This document shows, piece by piece, positions 46,901 through 59,194 of a stretch of 64,000 nucleotides of DNA. This DNA is from Gordionus sp. m RMFG-2023. Taxonomy: Eukaryota > Nematomorpha > Gordioida > Chordodea > Parachordodidae. Within the stretch, counting starts at the first letter, position 1; each line of letters begins with the position of its first letter. A program made the translations under genes and the position numbers. A model generated the notes under the pieces. It ran no database searches. It worked only from the letters and a program-made list of their open reading frames with translations, and was not told the origin of the DNA. Location of the stretch: positions 42,943,366 to 43,007,365 of the forward strand of contig NC_088777.1 in NCBI RefSeq assembly GCF_954871325.1, in the 5' to 3' direction.

Positions 46901-49900
46901 TAATACCTCTAAAATACTTCTAATTTATGACTACTTTACTTACATGCTAAGGTATAGACCTATAGTGAAACCAGGAGAGAGAAAATATAAATAGATAAAT
47001 AAATTATTAAATAGTTACAACTAAGATTAAAAATTAAATTAACAAAAATTACTTGTATTAATAGCAAAAATAAGATTGACTAAATATAATAATTTCAATA
47101 GCATAACTAATATTTTGCATTAAAGACGATAATAAAATGAATGCCTCAGTAAAAATTGGAGGATTTATAATGTTGAAACCAACTGCATTTAAATTTCAGT
47201 AGCTTAACTTAATCTTCCTTTAATTATTTCCTTATTGTTGTAGAGATTGAGGGAAGGAAGTAAATACAATAGTTAACTTATAGAAAAAATTAATCAATAA
47301 CCAAATAGGAGAGATCACTAAACAACCCTTGATAACGCAAATTATTTATCCTGGGTAGCAAGGTTTTGTAGGCATCCTTGAAAAAAAAACTCCGGCATAA
47401 TTATAAGAGGAAGGATCTCTGCATAATTAATTGACGTCCCAGATGGGACGTTTAAGTAAAGTAAAAATGGGTGGATATAACTAGCCAAATAAACGTAATA
47501 AAACTTTACAGATAATTTAAAAATTGGTTTAATTGTAATTTAAGGTTGATCTGTCAGTATGGCGTTAACAAAAAAGCAAACATACATTTTCCATGTAACG
47601 TTAAATTTAAAACACCCCCGTGCGGATGATCATCCCTTTATAGCAATATATAAAATCGATAGATTCATACAAAATTTACTAAGCATTTATGGTGTTAAAT
47701 GATAAAAAAAATTTTTAAAAAAATGAATTAGTTTTATAAAATCACCGAGCCATCACAAAAAATTAAAAGGTTTAAAATTTCCAGAGTTGTTAAAGTATCT
47801 AGATATAAAAATGTGGATCTGTATCTAAATAAATTTTTGATGAATGTATCTGATGATTTTAGAGGTATCTGTATATGTTTTTAGATATTTTTAAGATACA
47901 TTTTGATATACTTTTATTTAACGCTTTTTTCTATTATAAATAAAAATACTTGAGTGTAAAATTTATTTTATTTTATACGAGCATATAAATTAATATTAAT
48001 ATATATATTAAAAAATTATATATAAATGTAAAATATTAAAACTTATATATAAAAGAATATATAAATATTAATTAAATAGTAATTAAATATTATGTCCGAT
48101 TTATCAATAACAAGCAAATTCTGATATTATAATCTCAAGGAATTTGCCATTTTTAATTGCAATGGAATTGGTATTTTATTTTATTTTATTCTATTATATT
48201 AATTTTTAAAATGACAAAAATGACGACATTCCATGGTCAATTTATAGACCATATTTTAAAATAATATCTCAAAATAAAGAAAACAAATCTCTGTTAGTAA
48301 AATGTTTGCCATGTCCAAAAAATATGAAAATTTCAGTTAGAATTACCTCAACTTGCAACATTGTAAAACATTTAAGGGTATAGACACTAAATAAATGTTT
48401 ACAATTTTAATTTAAAATTTTAAGAGAAAACATCAAACACTCCCTAATCCAAATAAAAAAGGGGAAGGAGAAAAATTTATTAAAGAATATATTGGACTAG
48501 GCTCATCGTCCATTGATTTTTTTTTCAAGAGACCTCAGACTTTAACCCAAACTAGATGATTTAATATCTGATTTTATTATAGATAGCATTCAGCCATTTT
48601 CAATTGTTGCAAATCCATAATTTATATAAATGATCAAAATATTAGCTCCACAAAAAAATATAATTTGCAGACAGACAGTGGTTGCTAGAATTTCCCAAAG
48701 ATGGGAGAATGAAAAGAAAGAAATCATTAAAAGTCTAATAGAACCATCGTTAATATGCACAACAGCAGATTGTTGAAGTGCCTATCGCCGGTAAACATAT
48801 TTCCCAGCTCATTATTAAATTGAAAAATTTTAAACAAATGAACCTGAAATTTTGTTTACCACTCTTAAATGCCTTACTTAAAGGAATTGAAGATAGGTAA
48901 ATTAATAATAAATTAATCAGTATTTTTCTAGGTTTATTGGGACAATTTTTGAAGATGAAAATATTTTGGCAACTATGCTTCATCCTTTTTTTAAACTAGA
49001 TTGGACATGGTTGCAAATGGATAAAAATTTTAATAAAAAAAACAATTAATACAAAGATTAGTAAGGAATTATCAAAGTCTTCAAATGAGTGCAAATTAAC
49101 CTGTGAAAAAAAAACCAATAATTTAATATCCGATTTTTTTCAGTATCCCACAGCAAGAGATATGATTGTTAATGATTTAAATTCTGATAATCAACAAATT
49201 TTAAATAGTTTTTTCAAAAATGAATGCCGAGATTTTAGTATTTTTAAACAATATCCTGATATAAAAATGTAATTCATTAAATATAACACCACAATCCCTT
49301 CCAGCGCTCCAGTTGAAAGACTTTTTAGTATAGCTAAAAATGTCTTTACAGATAAACGAGGATGTCTTAAACCAAAATTTTGAAAATATTTTATTACTGA
49401 AATCTAATAATTATTTATAATCATTTAATCATATATTAGATTATTTTATTAATGGTATATAATAATTATTTATAATAATCATATATTATATTAATATCTA
49501 ATAATCATTATTTTAGTTATATTTTGATAAATGTGATATCGAGTCAATAAATTTTTTAGATCAATTCATGAATTTTCATAATAAAATCTTAATTTAGGTT
49601 TATTCAAACCTTATCTAAGAGTATAATAAAAAATGTATCTGTACCTAGATACATTTTAGATTGTATCTGTATCTAGATAACTTTTTAGAAGCTGTATCTA
49701 TATCTAGATAAATTTTTAAACTATGTATCTGTATCTAGATCCATTTAAAAAGTATCTTTTAACAACTCTGAAACTTTCCAATAAAAAAAATATGTAATGT
49801 ATTATTTAATGATTGATTATTGCTGGCTTCTTACAATAATAAAATGATATTGCATTTGTAATGGTTTCAAATTATGGAAGCAATATTTTCCCTTGGTAAT

Positions 49901-52900
49901 AATTTTTATTTAAAACTTAGTGAAGAATAAAAACTATCATTTTTTTAATATAAAAACTCATCATCATTTTCAAAAAGAGCATAGGTCAGAGACCTTTATG
50001 GGCCAGGCGGCAGGGTATATACCTAATATTACATTTTCTAGTTTGCCTGGGTTTTTTTTTAAAAAAAATTATGGGTTTGGGCCTTTTTCATTTAAATTTA
50101 GATAATTTAAAACAGTTGCTAACTTAAAAAAATGTTTCAATTTTCTAATAATAATAAATTTTAGTTTTGCAACTAAAAACACTATATTTCTTGTTTCTAT
50201 TGAGTAAAATAAATTATATTTTTGGATATGGGTCTTGTCAAAATTATTGATTATTATGGGCTTGGGAATTTTTTACTCCGTGCCTGGGACATGATCAAAA
50301 AATCCAGGCCTATTAAGGTCTCGGGTATAGTCCAAAATTTTTCTTATTTGGTGGGGGTTTCCGCCTTAAATTTTATTGGAGGTCTTTAAATTCATTTATT
50401 GAAAGGCCTTTATCTAGATTATATTTTTATAAAAATAATATTGTGATTTCACTTATTTTTTTATAAAAATTTTGAATTATAGTCGTTATTTTAGAGTTAT
50501 TAACTTTTACCAATTTTCCTTCCAAATTCTTCTTGATAGTGATATATTGTATATTTGGGAGGTGGTGGGAGGGGGAGTGCGTAAGGGGTAAATTTTTATT
50601 AGCTTAAAATGATATTTACGAAAATAGGCTAACCCCCCCCCCCCCTGGTTATGCGTGGGTGATTGATTGTCCTTCATAAGATTTTCTGAGTCAGCATTAC
50701 TTAAATTTGATTCTCTTTTGACTTCAATCATGATATCCCATATAAATAATTGACATGAATGCATCATATAAAAATATTGCTATCACATAGATAAACTTAT
50801 AGAATAAATGTAGATAAGAAATTAAGACATCGTTTAATTATCTAAGTAGTAATTATTGTCACCAATATATATTTTATGTAAATTTAAAACAAACAATATA
50901 TCACTTGGTAAATTAGATATTATAAGGAAATATTTTTAGTCCTATTCATGTCACACCAAATAGTTTGTATTAATTAATTTTTTGCATTGCTTTTTAAACC
51001 AATATTAACCCCCCCCCCCCCCTGTAAAAATCCATTCATAATGTAGTTATATGCTAAATAAAATTAACCATTAAAATTTGATCTCTGGAAGGAAATCACA
51101 TGGCGCGCAAGAGCCTCAGGCATTATAGAATACTCGGTCTCCCCTATCAGTAATGGTATTGATGTAAACTAATACAATATTGGTACTTAGCGGCCCTAAT
51201 TGATATTATATACTTATATAGTGAAGCCTCGTCCAATCTGATCAAAAATGGTTATGTTTAGTTGAACATAAAACAGGTAGTATAAAATATAACATTCGGA
51301 TAAGCATTTTTTTTAAGAAAGGAAATATATAATCATTTATTAATTTAATAAACCTTTATTTTGATTCCATTAATATGAACTGTTTTTATCATAAAATCCA
51401 CTCCTATAGTTGCGCCTTGACCAAGCGGGAAAATCCCCTGAGATTATAAATAAGAAAAAATAAATTGAATACTCTTAAAATTTAATTACTTTTATATTTG
51501 AGATAAAAAGATAAAAATGATTCAAAATTTGAAAAAAAAATGATGATTTTAATAAGGTAATTTATCATACATTAATTATTCAAAATTTATAACAACCTTG
51601 CAAAGTAAAGTGTATCATTTTAAGCTTTACTCAATTTTGCAAAACAAATGATATTTTATTAAAGATTTGAAATAAGCATGTGACCGCTATCCCTCTCTAA
51701 TGAATTTAGTGCGAATTTGCGGCGAAGTATTCAAAATTTGCGGTGAAATATACAAAAATACAACATATTTTGAATACTTGGCCACGAATACACGCTATCT
51801 GTGAATTCAAGGTAACACGGGGGAGATATACGATGCCATAGGCCTATTCAAATTTGAATCGAGTCAAATAGTAATGTATAGGAATCGTAAATTACTCGTT
51901 TTGCTTGAAGTTGTAGGGGTTTAGAAATTCAGGGCTAACCTCTGGGTTTCTTTTAAAAAAAATTATATAATTTATAGCGCGCATTAACCCCCCCCCCTAA
52001 TTTTGCGGGAAAACTACTTACCCCTGTGTGTTTCAAACAATTTTTCAAAAAACCTTTTTTATATATTTTAATTATTATATACAAATAATGTATATATATA
52101 AATTGAAAGTAGTTCAAAAGTTCGCGGCAAAATTACCTGAAATTAAGCCGAGTTGGTACTTTTTACAATAGGTCTGCAAAACTTGACTCAATACCAGTAT
52201 ATTGGGTTTAGGAAATTGTGACTATTTTGATTTTGTCGAAAAAAAAATGTTTGGTAACATAATTTTTTTGAAAAACTTCTTTAAGCTTATTATTTTATGC
52301 GAATTTTTAAATCAGGATTAGGATCAAACCAGACCGGATTGAATGACGTTAGTCCTTGGAACCAAGGTTTACCCCTCGCTTGGGATTATATATGCATAGA
52401 TCGATTTGCCAGATCTTTTTCTGCCAACTCCATCACGAAAGCGGAGAATATAAAAACCAATAAATATTGTCACCTTAATAATGTTTTGTTGGCTCTGGTA
52501 GTAGACCTGTGGATCATTTGGACCCCAAGCCCTAAAATTATTCAAAACAATAGGGCAAAGTTACATTTAATCACAGGTGATCCAAAAGAAGGCTTCTACC
52601 TTCGACAAAGAATAGCTAACGAAATCTGTCGTTCCATTCCATTTGCACATCCATACATGGATCATTAAGCCCCACCGACCATACTTAAATATATATCCTT
52701 TTTTTAATTATTTTTTTTAATTACCCTTCTTTTATTATATATTTTTATATTGGACAGTTAAACATACTAAATAAAATAAATAATTAAATTTTAGGGGTAA
52801 CTTTTTTTATATATTTTCATTTTCGGATCGAACAGGGTGGGGAATATGGACAAAAAATCAAAAAAAATAATAATTCCCAAACTTTCGAAACTTTGAAGAA

Positions 52901-55900
52901 GATAAATAATTAAATAATTAAATAAGCTAAAATATAAAAATATATACAAAATATAATTCTACAAAATTTTATAAATTTTAAAATTTAGCATACGATTTTC
53001 ATCAAAATTTTAAAATTTGCGAATGTAACTTATAGAATTTTTTGTATTGGACATGGGCTGAACAATTTTCTGAAAACCAATATTTACTAAAATATACTAC
53101 GGGCATTACATAATACCATAATTTTTTCCCCCAAAATATATAATATATGAAAATGATTACTTCGTAGAAATCGCGATTCTTAAAAAAAAAATCGATAAAT
53201 ATTATATATATTTTTTAAAGTATTATATATTAGACATTAGAAAAATTAGGATAGAAGGGGGAAAGGTCAAATATTTTTTTTCATCCGAAAACAAGTTTTT
53301 TTTAAAGACGCATCTAAAAAAATAATCAAACGCGTGGTCTTTATCGCAAACGTGTTACATAAGAATATTAAGGTTTATAAATAAAACTTCATTCAAAATT
53401 TGCAATAAAATATCAATTGGGGAGTGCAAAAAAACAAAACGTGGGAAACATCAAAATCCAGAACCGACAACCAGTATTAATAGTTTAAAAAAATTCTATG
53501 AATGTTTTGAACTTATGTTTTATGCGTAAAAAATTATTAAATATCTAGGTGTTGGTAACTTGTAGTTAAACCAGCCAAGCCCAGAATTTGATTTTATAAA
53601 AAAATTAGAACTTATAATTTATATTTTAATTATACATATATATATATATGTTAAATAAGAATAAATTTTATTTTATTTCAACTTTTTTTTAACTTGATGT
53701 CGCTGCCAAAATTTATGTCAAAAATTATTTCTTTCTTATACGATTCTTTTTTTTTGTGTCAGATTAGATTGGATAAAATAGTTTAGAGAGCGAGGGGGCT
53801 GGATCTCTGATCTATAAGTTCGAATTGATTTAAATAATATTATCAATCAAATTTATAATATTCACTCAGTGTCAAAAGCCATTTTTTATATATATATATT
53901 TATGTATGTTGCACTTTGACTGTTCCACTTTATTTAAGTAGGGGAGGGAGGGGTTACTGTGTTTTTCAACTAAAAATTTATATTTTACTCCTCGTAGTGA
54001 TAATTTGACTGAAAAGAATATTAAAAATAAAATCGTATAATGAATCACATAACAGTAGGGCGTACTGTGAGGCGCGGTAGCAGAAATATTTTTTAGATAT
54101 AAGTCCTGCCCATTGGTGGCCCGCTTCTTTGAAAAAAAAGCTTATAAGAAATAAATCTCAAACTTAAAAAATATATTTTACTCTCTATTTTAATGTTTGC
54201 GCATTAAATTTAAATTATTAGAAAATAATTTTAATTTAATGATGTTTATCTATTTTATACTAAGTATATATAAGAAAAATAATAAAAAACAATGGCGATG
54301 CAAAATCGTTCCCATTTGATCCAATTTTTAAAAACGGCGAACTCAATATTTTAGCCAAAAATATTGCCTAGACCTCGAGATTTCGATAATAGATGTCCAA
54401 ACCTTTACGTGCTATCTATGAGCAAAATTCTCAGGCTTGCGTAAATATTTTTATAGATAAAATACTGTTAACCGTTTTTAAAAATCGACTCAAGATTTAA
54501 AAATAACTAGGCTTATGGAGTAGGGTAATTATCGAATTTAGACCGATCTTTATTTTTGATACGAATCGATATTCGTTACTTCTCCTGAGATCGAACGGTT
54601 AAAAGCGGTAAAAATAGAAATGGAAGGGTTTTTAAGCAGTTTATATAATCAGTCATTAGTTTGGTTTTTTATAAAATTTAACCATATAACAGTTTTTGTA
54701 TATTTTTATTTGAATTTCAACTTTAAATATATATATAATTATAACCGGAATTCTTTTAAACACATTATACAGGTTTTATAATCATTATTATAGTTAATCA
54801 AATAATTTTTTTTTAGTAGTTCAATATTTATTTGACATCATGGTAATAATGGGAGAATGGTTGGGGTAAAATTTTAAACGTGTATTGATTTTCTTAATGT
54901 AAAAAAATACATTCATATTCCTGTTAAATTAAAAAAATGATCAATTATTCAAGCCAGACCAAAAAACTGTGGTAGGTGGGATCAAGCATGGTCATAGATT
55001 TTTTTAAACTTATATTAAAAAATATATTAGACGAAAAATACAAAGCCAATTTTCATTTAAATCATATCCTAAGCAATATATGATTAAATTTTTTTATAAA
55101 AATGGCATAAATTGTTTTAAAAATATAGTCTAAATATATCTTGCAAAAAAATACTCATTGTAGAGTGGAGTAGAGATTTGCAAATAGTGGCCTTTCCAAA
55201 GTCCAGCTGTGAAAATTAAAAATAAAAATATAATGGGCTGGGATACTTATAAAATTTTCAGGTTCAGGTAATATCAGTGTCTTAGAAATGTCTGATTTTA
55301 ATAAAATAATGGGAGAACTTAGACATATAATTATATTCAAGTTAATATTTTGACTACTACTATTTGAAAATAATTACAATATGCTTATTTCTTTGTTGTC
55401 CAACTAAAATATTAAATCTATAAATATAATATAAGTAAATTCTCAAAAAATGAACAAGTGATCCCATTATAAATATATAAAAATGATTTAAAAAACAGTT
55501 GTGAAATTAAAAATGTAATGGCAGGAAAATTCGAAACAAAATATTTAACAGGCTAGGGTAGACTTCTTGTAAAATTTTAACAGGCTGAGCCTGATCTTTT
55601 GTAAAATTTTAATGGGCTGAGGTATAAAAATATCTTAAAACTTATAACAGGCGACCAGACTATGCAGGGCAGAAAATTTAACAGGCTGGACAGGGAGACT
55701 TGTGTAAATTATTAAAGGGCCAAATCAAAAGTGATATGGAGTAGTATGTAATGTATGTGATGGCAAAAAATATTGAAAATGTTAGAACATTTGGTTTTCA
55801 CTTGTACGAACTAGATATGCATATTAAAACATTGGCATTGGCTGATATTTCCAATTTTGACTCAACCAGTGGTCATTGCCCATTAGCATAGACTGATAAT

Positions 55901-56684
55901 ATTTTTATCAATAAATTTCTAGACTGCTAGAAAAGTAAGATTTATTATTTCCCTCTCTTTCTTTTTACTTTTAATTTATTTTACCTTATAAATTTCATAA
56001 ATTATTTATAAATGATAAATAATATTGATAAATTGTATATTTGCTTAAATTTTTGATTAAAACTACATAATATAATTTTTTAGATAGTTAGTATTGGTAG
56101 TATCAACCAATACCATATTTATATTGGTAGTTTTGGTTTCACATTCAGTATTTGCATATTAACATAAAAATGAGGTATAAAAGTGGATGTCTATGTAAAA
56201 TGATTAATGTTTATTTAACTATGTGGAAATTGTTTTCTAATCCAAATATAATATTAAAAAAAGTATTTTAAGTTTAAACATAATATTCAAGAGGACCATT
56301 TGTCTCAATAAAATTTATTTTATATTAAGGTAAAACAAATAATGCACACATAATGATGTTGGGATGATAATAAGATAATTATAATTTGAAAAAAATGATA
56401 CCATATAAATATATTGGTATAAAATATTTAGAGAGATAAATAATTTTTGCTAAATCTAGTTTTAAATATCAAAAAAAAATTTTTATAACATATTTTTAAA
56501 AAATTTAGTCATGCCAAAATATTACAGATAAACATAAGGGGTAATATATCTAGTATACACCAAATTTCAAATATAATTATATAAAATGAGCAAAAACCTG
56601 AGTAAAGCGTTTAACTATGCAAGTCTTTCCAACACCAGCATTACCAACCAAAACTATTTTGAAAAGATATTTATAATCATCCAT
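37977..56684 (-). CDS. RAB30: Rab30-type small GTPase (4 exons)
   Basis: Minus-strand exons: 56684-56598, 51437-51354, 46210-46027, 38335-37977. They join in frame to 237 residues ending in Cys-Cys and TAA, the double-geranylgeranyl motif of Rabs. The G boxes are complete: GNAGVGKT (14-21), switch [11 protein letters not shown] (35-44), WDTAGQE (61-67), NKND (120-123) and ETSAK (149-153). The segment [20 protein letters not shown] followed by [10 protein letters not shown] matches vertebrate Rab30 nearly word for word, as does [20 protein letters not shown] at the start. Rab30 acts at the Golgi and in vesicle traffic. The C-terminal hypervariable tail is some 34 residues longer than human Rab30 (203 residues, from memory). 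Exons 3-4 are visibly GC-richer than exons 1-2. Introns hold several mobile elements. A 5' untranslated exon was not identified. Confidence 0.93.
39127..39334 (-). pseudogene. Decayed partial copy of the Rab30 last exon
   Basis: This segment of intron 3 aligns with 37977-38200 over its whole length at the DNA level, in the same orientation. In the frame of the parent it would read [20 protein letters not shown] then [12 protein letters not shown] and a TGA. The parent has [20 protein letters not shown] then [13 protein letters not shown]. The copy has a frame change in its first half, has lost the Cys-Cys prenylation motif and lacks the G5-box part of the exon. It lies about 0.8 kb upstream (in gene orientation) of the true last exon, so it is a local tandem duplication. 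Whether it is ever spliced as an alternative end is unknown, but the frame change argues against it. Confidence 0.85.
39676..39888. mobile_element. Well-preserved palindromic hAT-type MITE, TAGTGTTGTTAAA family
   Basis: 213 bp, flanked by the identical 8-mer attggata (39668-39675 and 39889-39896). The left end runs TAGTGTTGTTAAACGGCTCG. The right end is its inverse with few differences, and the match extends about 50 bases inward (gttttgagccgatttttaaa, ggctaactca), so nearly half the element is inverted repeat. It lies in Rab30 intron 3. It is the reference copy for relatives at 15059, 54290, 57435 and 58969. Confidence 0.85.
41029..41407. repeat. Left long terminal repeat
   Basis: 379 bp, the partner of 42806-43209. 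Shared words include 'gtttcgggaattaatatg', 'gcggattcat', 'gtataaaagaaaagaaaa' and 'ggattgtttttaata'. The TATAAAAG inside is a plausible promoter core. Confidence 0.8.
42806..43209. repeat. Right long terminal repeat
   Basis: 404 bp, longer than the left repeat because of an extra AT-rich stretch near its start that partly duplicates neighbouring sequence. Confidence 0.8.
44875..45132. mobile_element. hAT-type MITE in Rab30 intron 3
   Basis: 258 bp with left end AGAGACCTGC and inverse right end CAGAGATCTC. It is flanked by ccctgatt (44867-44874) and ccctaatt (45133-45140), seven of eight bases equal. Internal words such as cgggtcacc, ggactgggcccag and ggccaacccggg relate it to the GGCCCGG element at 8140. 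Confidence 0.6.
45434..45568. repeat. Palindromic repeat CATACATAGGAGTCA
   Basis: 135 bp. The left arm catacataggagtca then tagcgccatttt is mirrored by the right arm (inverse catacataggagtcac then tagcgctatttt) around a loop of about 65 bases. MITE-like, but no target duplication is seen and no second copy is in the window. It could form a long hairpin in the Rab30 pre-mRNA. Confidence 0.6.
47782..49770 (+). mobile_element. Full-length hAT transposon with decayed transposase
   Basis: 1,989 bp with ends CAGAGTTGTTAAA (47782) and the exact inverse (to 49770), flanked by aaaatttc (47774-47781) and aaactttc (49771-49778), seven of eight equal. Both subterminal regions carry repeated tgtatctgtatctaga-type words, likely transposase binding sites. 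Plus-strand coding remnants from about 48660 to 49430 read [20 protein letters not shown] and the hAT C-terminal dimerisation block [14 protein letters not shown] with DKRGC. Stops and shifts break it, for example a TGA where the family has Trp after TTADC. An autonomous-type copy, now dead. It sits in Rab30 intron 2. Confidence 0.9.
49987..50324. mobile_element. MITE-like element with CAGAGACCT ends
   Basis: The left end cagagacctttatgggccagg and the right end, read inward (ccgagaccttaataggcctgg), form an imperfect inverted repeat of about 20 bases. The flanking 8-mers gcataggt and gtatagtc agree only in part. The interior shares sequence with 35940-36180. Confidence 0.5.
51707..51797. repeat. 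Small palindromic repeat, second member
   Basis: 91 bp starting tagtgcgaatttgcggc and ending in the inverse of tagcgtgtattcgtggcc. The inner arms 'aagtattcaaaat' also pair. The same family is at 27014-27101. It lies in Rab30 intron 1. Confidence 0.5.
52297..52668 (+). mobile_element. 5'-truncated non-LTR retrotransposon fragment, C-terminal 123 codons
   Basis: An open frame of 123 residues ends at TAA 52666-52668 and contains [57 protein letters not shown] and ICRS. This order (PW..G..L.WD, D.FA.S, AE..K..KY.HL, TGDPR...YL.QR) is the C-terminus of the same reverse-transcriptase family as 5320-7460, known to me from coral, sponge and mollusc sequences. The upstream palm is absent, the typical outcome of incomplete target-primed copying. 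Being still open over 372 bases, it is younger than the other copies. It lies in Rab30 intron 1. Confidence 0.75.
52670..54289. other. AT-rich intron sequence of Rab30
   Basis: No gene, RNA or recognisable element. It contains short (TA)n runs near 53638 and 53889. Confidence 0.5.
54290..54510. mobile_element. Degraded MITE, TAGTGTTGTTAAA family
   Basis: Contains 'caatttttaaaaacggcgaactcaatattttagcc' in shorter matching words and, towards the right, the inverse 'gttaaccgtttttaaaaatcgactc', the inner arms of the 39676 family. The terminal bases have decayed. Confidence 0.5.
55168..55740. repeat. Degenerate element with repeated 'aacaggctg' words
   Basis: Starts with an AGAGATTTGCAAA end, as in the hAT-type MITEs, and contains at least five copies of 'taatgggctg' or 'taacaggctg' spaced 40-60 bases apart, ending near 'aaagggccaaat'. 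Probably an old relative of the GGCCCGG element at 8140 drifted towards AT. Its right end is uncertain. Confidence 0.4.
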
Positions 56685-57434
56685 ACAGCAAAATATTAAT
56701 TTATCATTATCATAAGTTTAAAAAATGGCATTTAAAAATGAATGCATGGCTTACATATGTTATTACAAAGGATCCGACAAATGATGAGTAATGCACGTCA
56801 TAATACAACATATATAAAATAATAACCGTATTTTATTAAATCCTTTATTAAAAATATATCCAACTTATCTAACTTATAACTAGCTGAATGATATAATTTG
56901 ATCTAAAAAAACTAAAAATCAGGGATATGGTATTGAAAAATAATTTAAATTATATCAATCAGTTGAAAAATTTTGGAATAGGTATATAATATTCATTTTT
57001 TGCTCATATTTTCTTCTTTCTTTGTTTTATTTGCAAGTTCAATAATTTTTATAGGAATTACATGAACTACCATATATTTAACCATAACCCGAAAAGTTGG
57101 ATGGGGAGGGCTCACTTTAATTTTAAATCTTTTATACCTCACTCGATTTAATTTTAAATACTTATTACGTAATTTTTTTTATTAATTATAGAAATTTTTA
57201 AATTTCAAAATTAAAAATATTTTATATACTTTTTGTAAAGATTTTTTTGTAAAAATTTTTTGTAAAGATTTTTTGTAAAGATAGAATTCTTGTTAAAGTT
57301 AATTTTCATAAGTAGATGTATCAAAAAGTTACCATGTTAAAATTAGAACTTTTGACAGAATATCATAATCATCTTACTTGAAATGTAACTAGTTACCGTT
57401 AACTAATTTTAGTGTTACATATTGTAATATTATT

Positions 57435-57832
57435 TAGGGTTGCTAAAAAGACCAATTTAGGTCGATTTTTAAAAACGGCCTAATTATGATTGTAGCCAAA
57501 GTAATATTATGTAAGCTTGGAGATTTGGCTCATAGATGGCACAAATGTTTGGTAGTAGTGATGCAAACTCGCTACATGAGGGCCATTTTTTAAAAACGGC
57601 TAACTCAATATTTTAGTCAGAAAAATATTGACTAAGCCTCGAGATTTCGCTTACAGATCTACAAACATTTGACAATCTATGTAAAATCTTCAGGTTTGCT
57701 TAATATATCTGGATAAAATACTATTTGAACGTCTATTTGACAAATCCTGAGGCCTACATAATATTATTTTTGTTAAAATCTTAATAGGCCCTTTTTAAAA
57801 ATAAACACAAATCGGGCATTTAAACAGTTATA
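57435..57832. mobile_element. MITE of the TGTTAAAAAGCCC group with a nested relative
   Basis: The left end tagggttgctaaaaagacca and the inverse right end (ataactgtttaaatgcccga) enclose about 400 bp. From about 57575 a second left arm (ttaaaaacggctaactcaat) of the same group begins, so a related copy seems inserted in the first. Frequent words are 'agcttggagatttggctcatagatggcac' in shorter pieces shared with 15059 and 58969. Confidence 0.5.
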
Positions 57833-58968
57833 ATAATTATAGTTACCATAATTTATGTGGTTATTTATATTATAATATATAATTTAATGCATTAAACAAA
57901 AGTTGTTTTAAGAAGAAAATAATCATATTATTTATTATACTTATATCTGATATCTACTTTAGTAAGGAATTTTTTCTGCTGCGGAGATATCTTTCTCTAA
58001 TCATTCTGCCATTTTGCTAGCACTTATAATAATATTCTCTAATAATACGATTCTCTAACGTGCGAAGTCTTTTATAAAAATATTAAATTACATATTTTGG
58101 TTGTAAGAGGGATTTATTTCCCTGACCCCTCTCAGCTGTCTAGTCATGTGCTAACCATTTTAATTTAATCTAAGTTTGATTAAAAAAATTATTGTTCCAC
58201 CAGCAATCGAACCTAAGTCTTGCTGGACACAGGACTTCAAATACAAGGATAGAGAGTACAGCATAAAATAGTCATTGACATTGAAGGCTGGGGGGAGGGG
58301 GAGGAATTAACAATGACATTATCATGATTTGAATAAAAATGAATGAGAATGAGGGGATAGGTTTGATTTTAATTTTTTCTTTTGCTAAATTTTATTTGAT
58401 CTCTTTTTTGCTTGATTTCATATGAGGAGATGGTATAGAGGGAAGGAACATACAATTTAGAGAATGGCATTGGATAAAATTTTATATCCGATAATATTGC
58501 TATTGGTTTGTCCACCAATACCTTTCAGAAATTGTTGATTCATGGAGGTGTAATGAATTAAATTAAATAATAAGAAAGGAAAAATATAAATAAAATAAAA
58601 TAAATTCAAAAGTTAATCAAATAATTATGTCGATTATGAAAAAGTTAAGATAGATCAATATTAAAATAATAGGTTGTAATTGCCCTTCTATAACAACGGA
58701 GTAAGCCTTTAATGAGTCTTAGAACCTTAATCTCTCGGTCATATTGTTACTATATAATTAAAGTTCGAATAATTAAAACTAGCAGTGTTATTACTGTAAC
58801 TAATCTAATTTGAATTAAAATTTATACTTTATTATATATTAGATAATAAGTATATTCGATTATTTTATTAAATGTGTTATTTGTTAAAAATAAATGTCAG
58901 AAAAATCTTAATTTTCGTAATTCATTCCCTCAATCATATTCAAAATTAAAAATTTTGTGTTGGTTGTA

Positions 58969-59194
58969 TAGTGTTGTTAAAAAGCCCAATTTGGGTCATT
59001 TTTTTAAAATGGACTTATTAATATTTTTCTAAAATAGTATTATGTAAGCCTAGAAATTTGGCAAATAGAAGTCAAAACCTCTATGCCACATATGAGTAAA
59101 ATTTTCCAGGCACACTACATAATATTATTTTAGTTAAAATCTTGATCGGGTCATTTTGAAAAATCCACCCGAATGGGGCTTTTTAATAATATTC
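58969..59194. mobile_element. MITE, TAGTGTTGTTAAAAAGCCC group
   Basis: The left end TAGTGTTGTTAAAAAGCCCA and the inverse right end (attattaaaaagccccattc) enclose about 226 bp that resemble 57435. The flanking 8-mers agree poorly, so the copy is old. Confidence 0.6.

Noticed and set aside
50507-50767. 86-codon minus-strand frame
   Set aside because: No homology recognised, and it crosses a C13 tract and low-complexity sequence.
52297-52668. Independent host gene of 123 codons
   Set aside because: Its motif order matches the C-terminus of the non-LTR reverse-transcriptase family also seen at 5320-7460.
58190-58260. Possible tRNA-derived SINE head on the minus strand (TAGGTTCGATTGC)
   Set aside because: B-box-like only; no A box at the right distance and no tail or target duplication.
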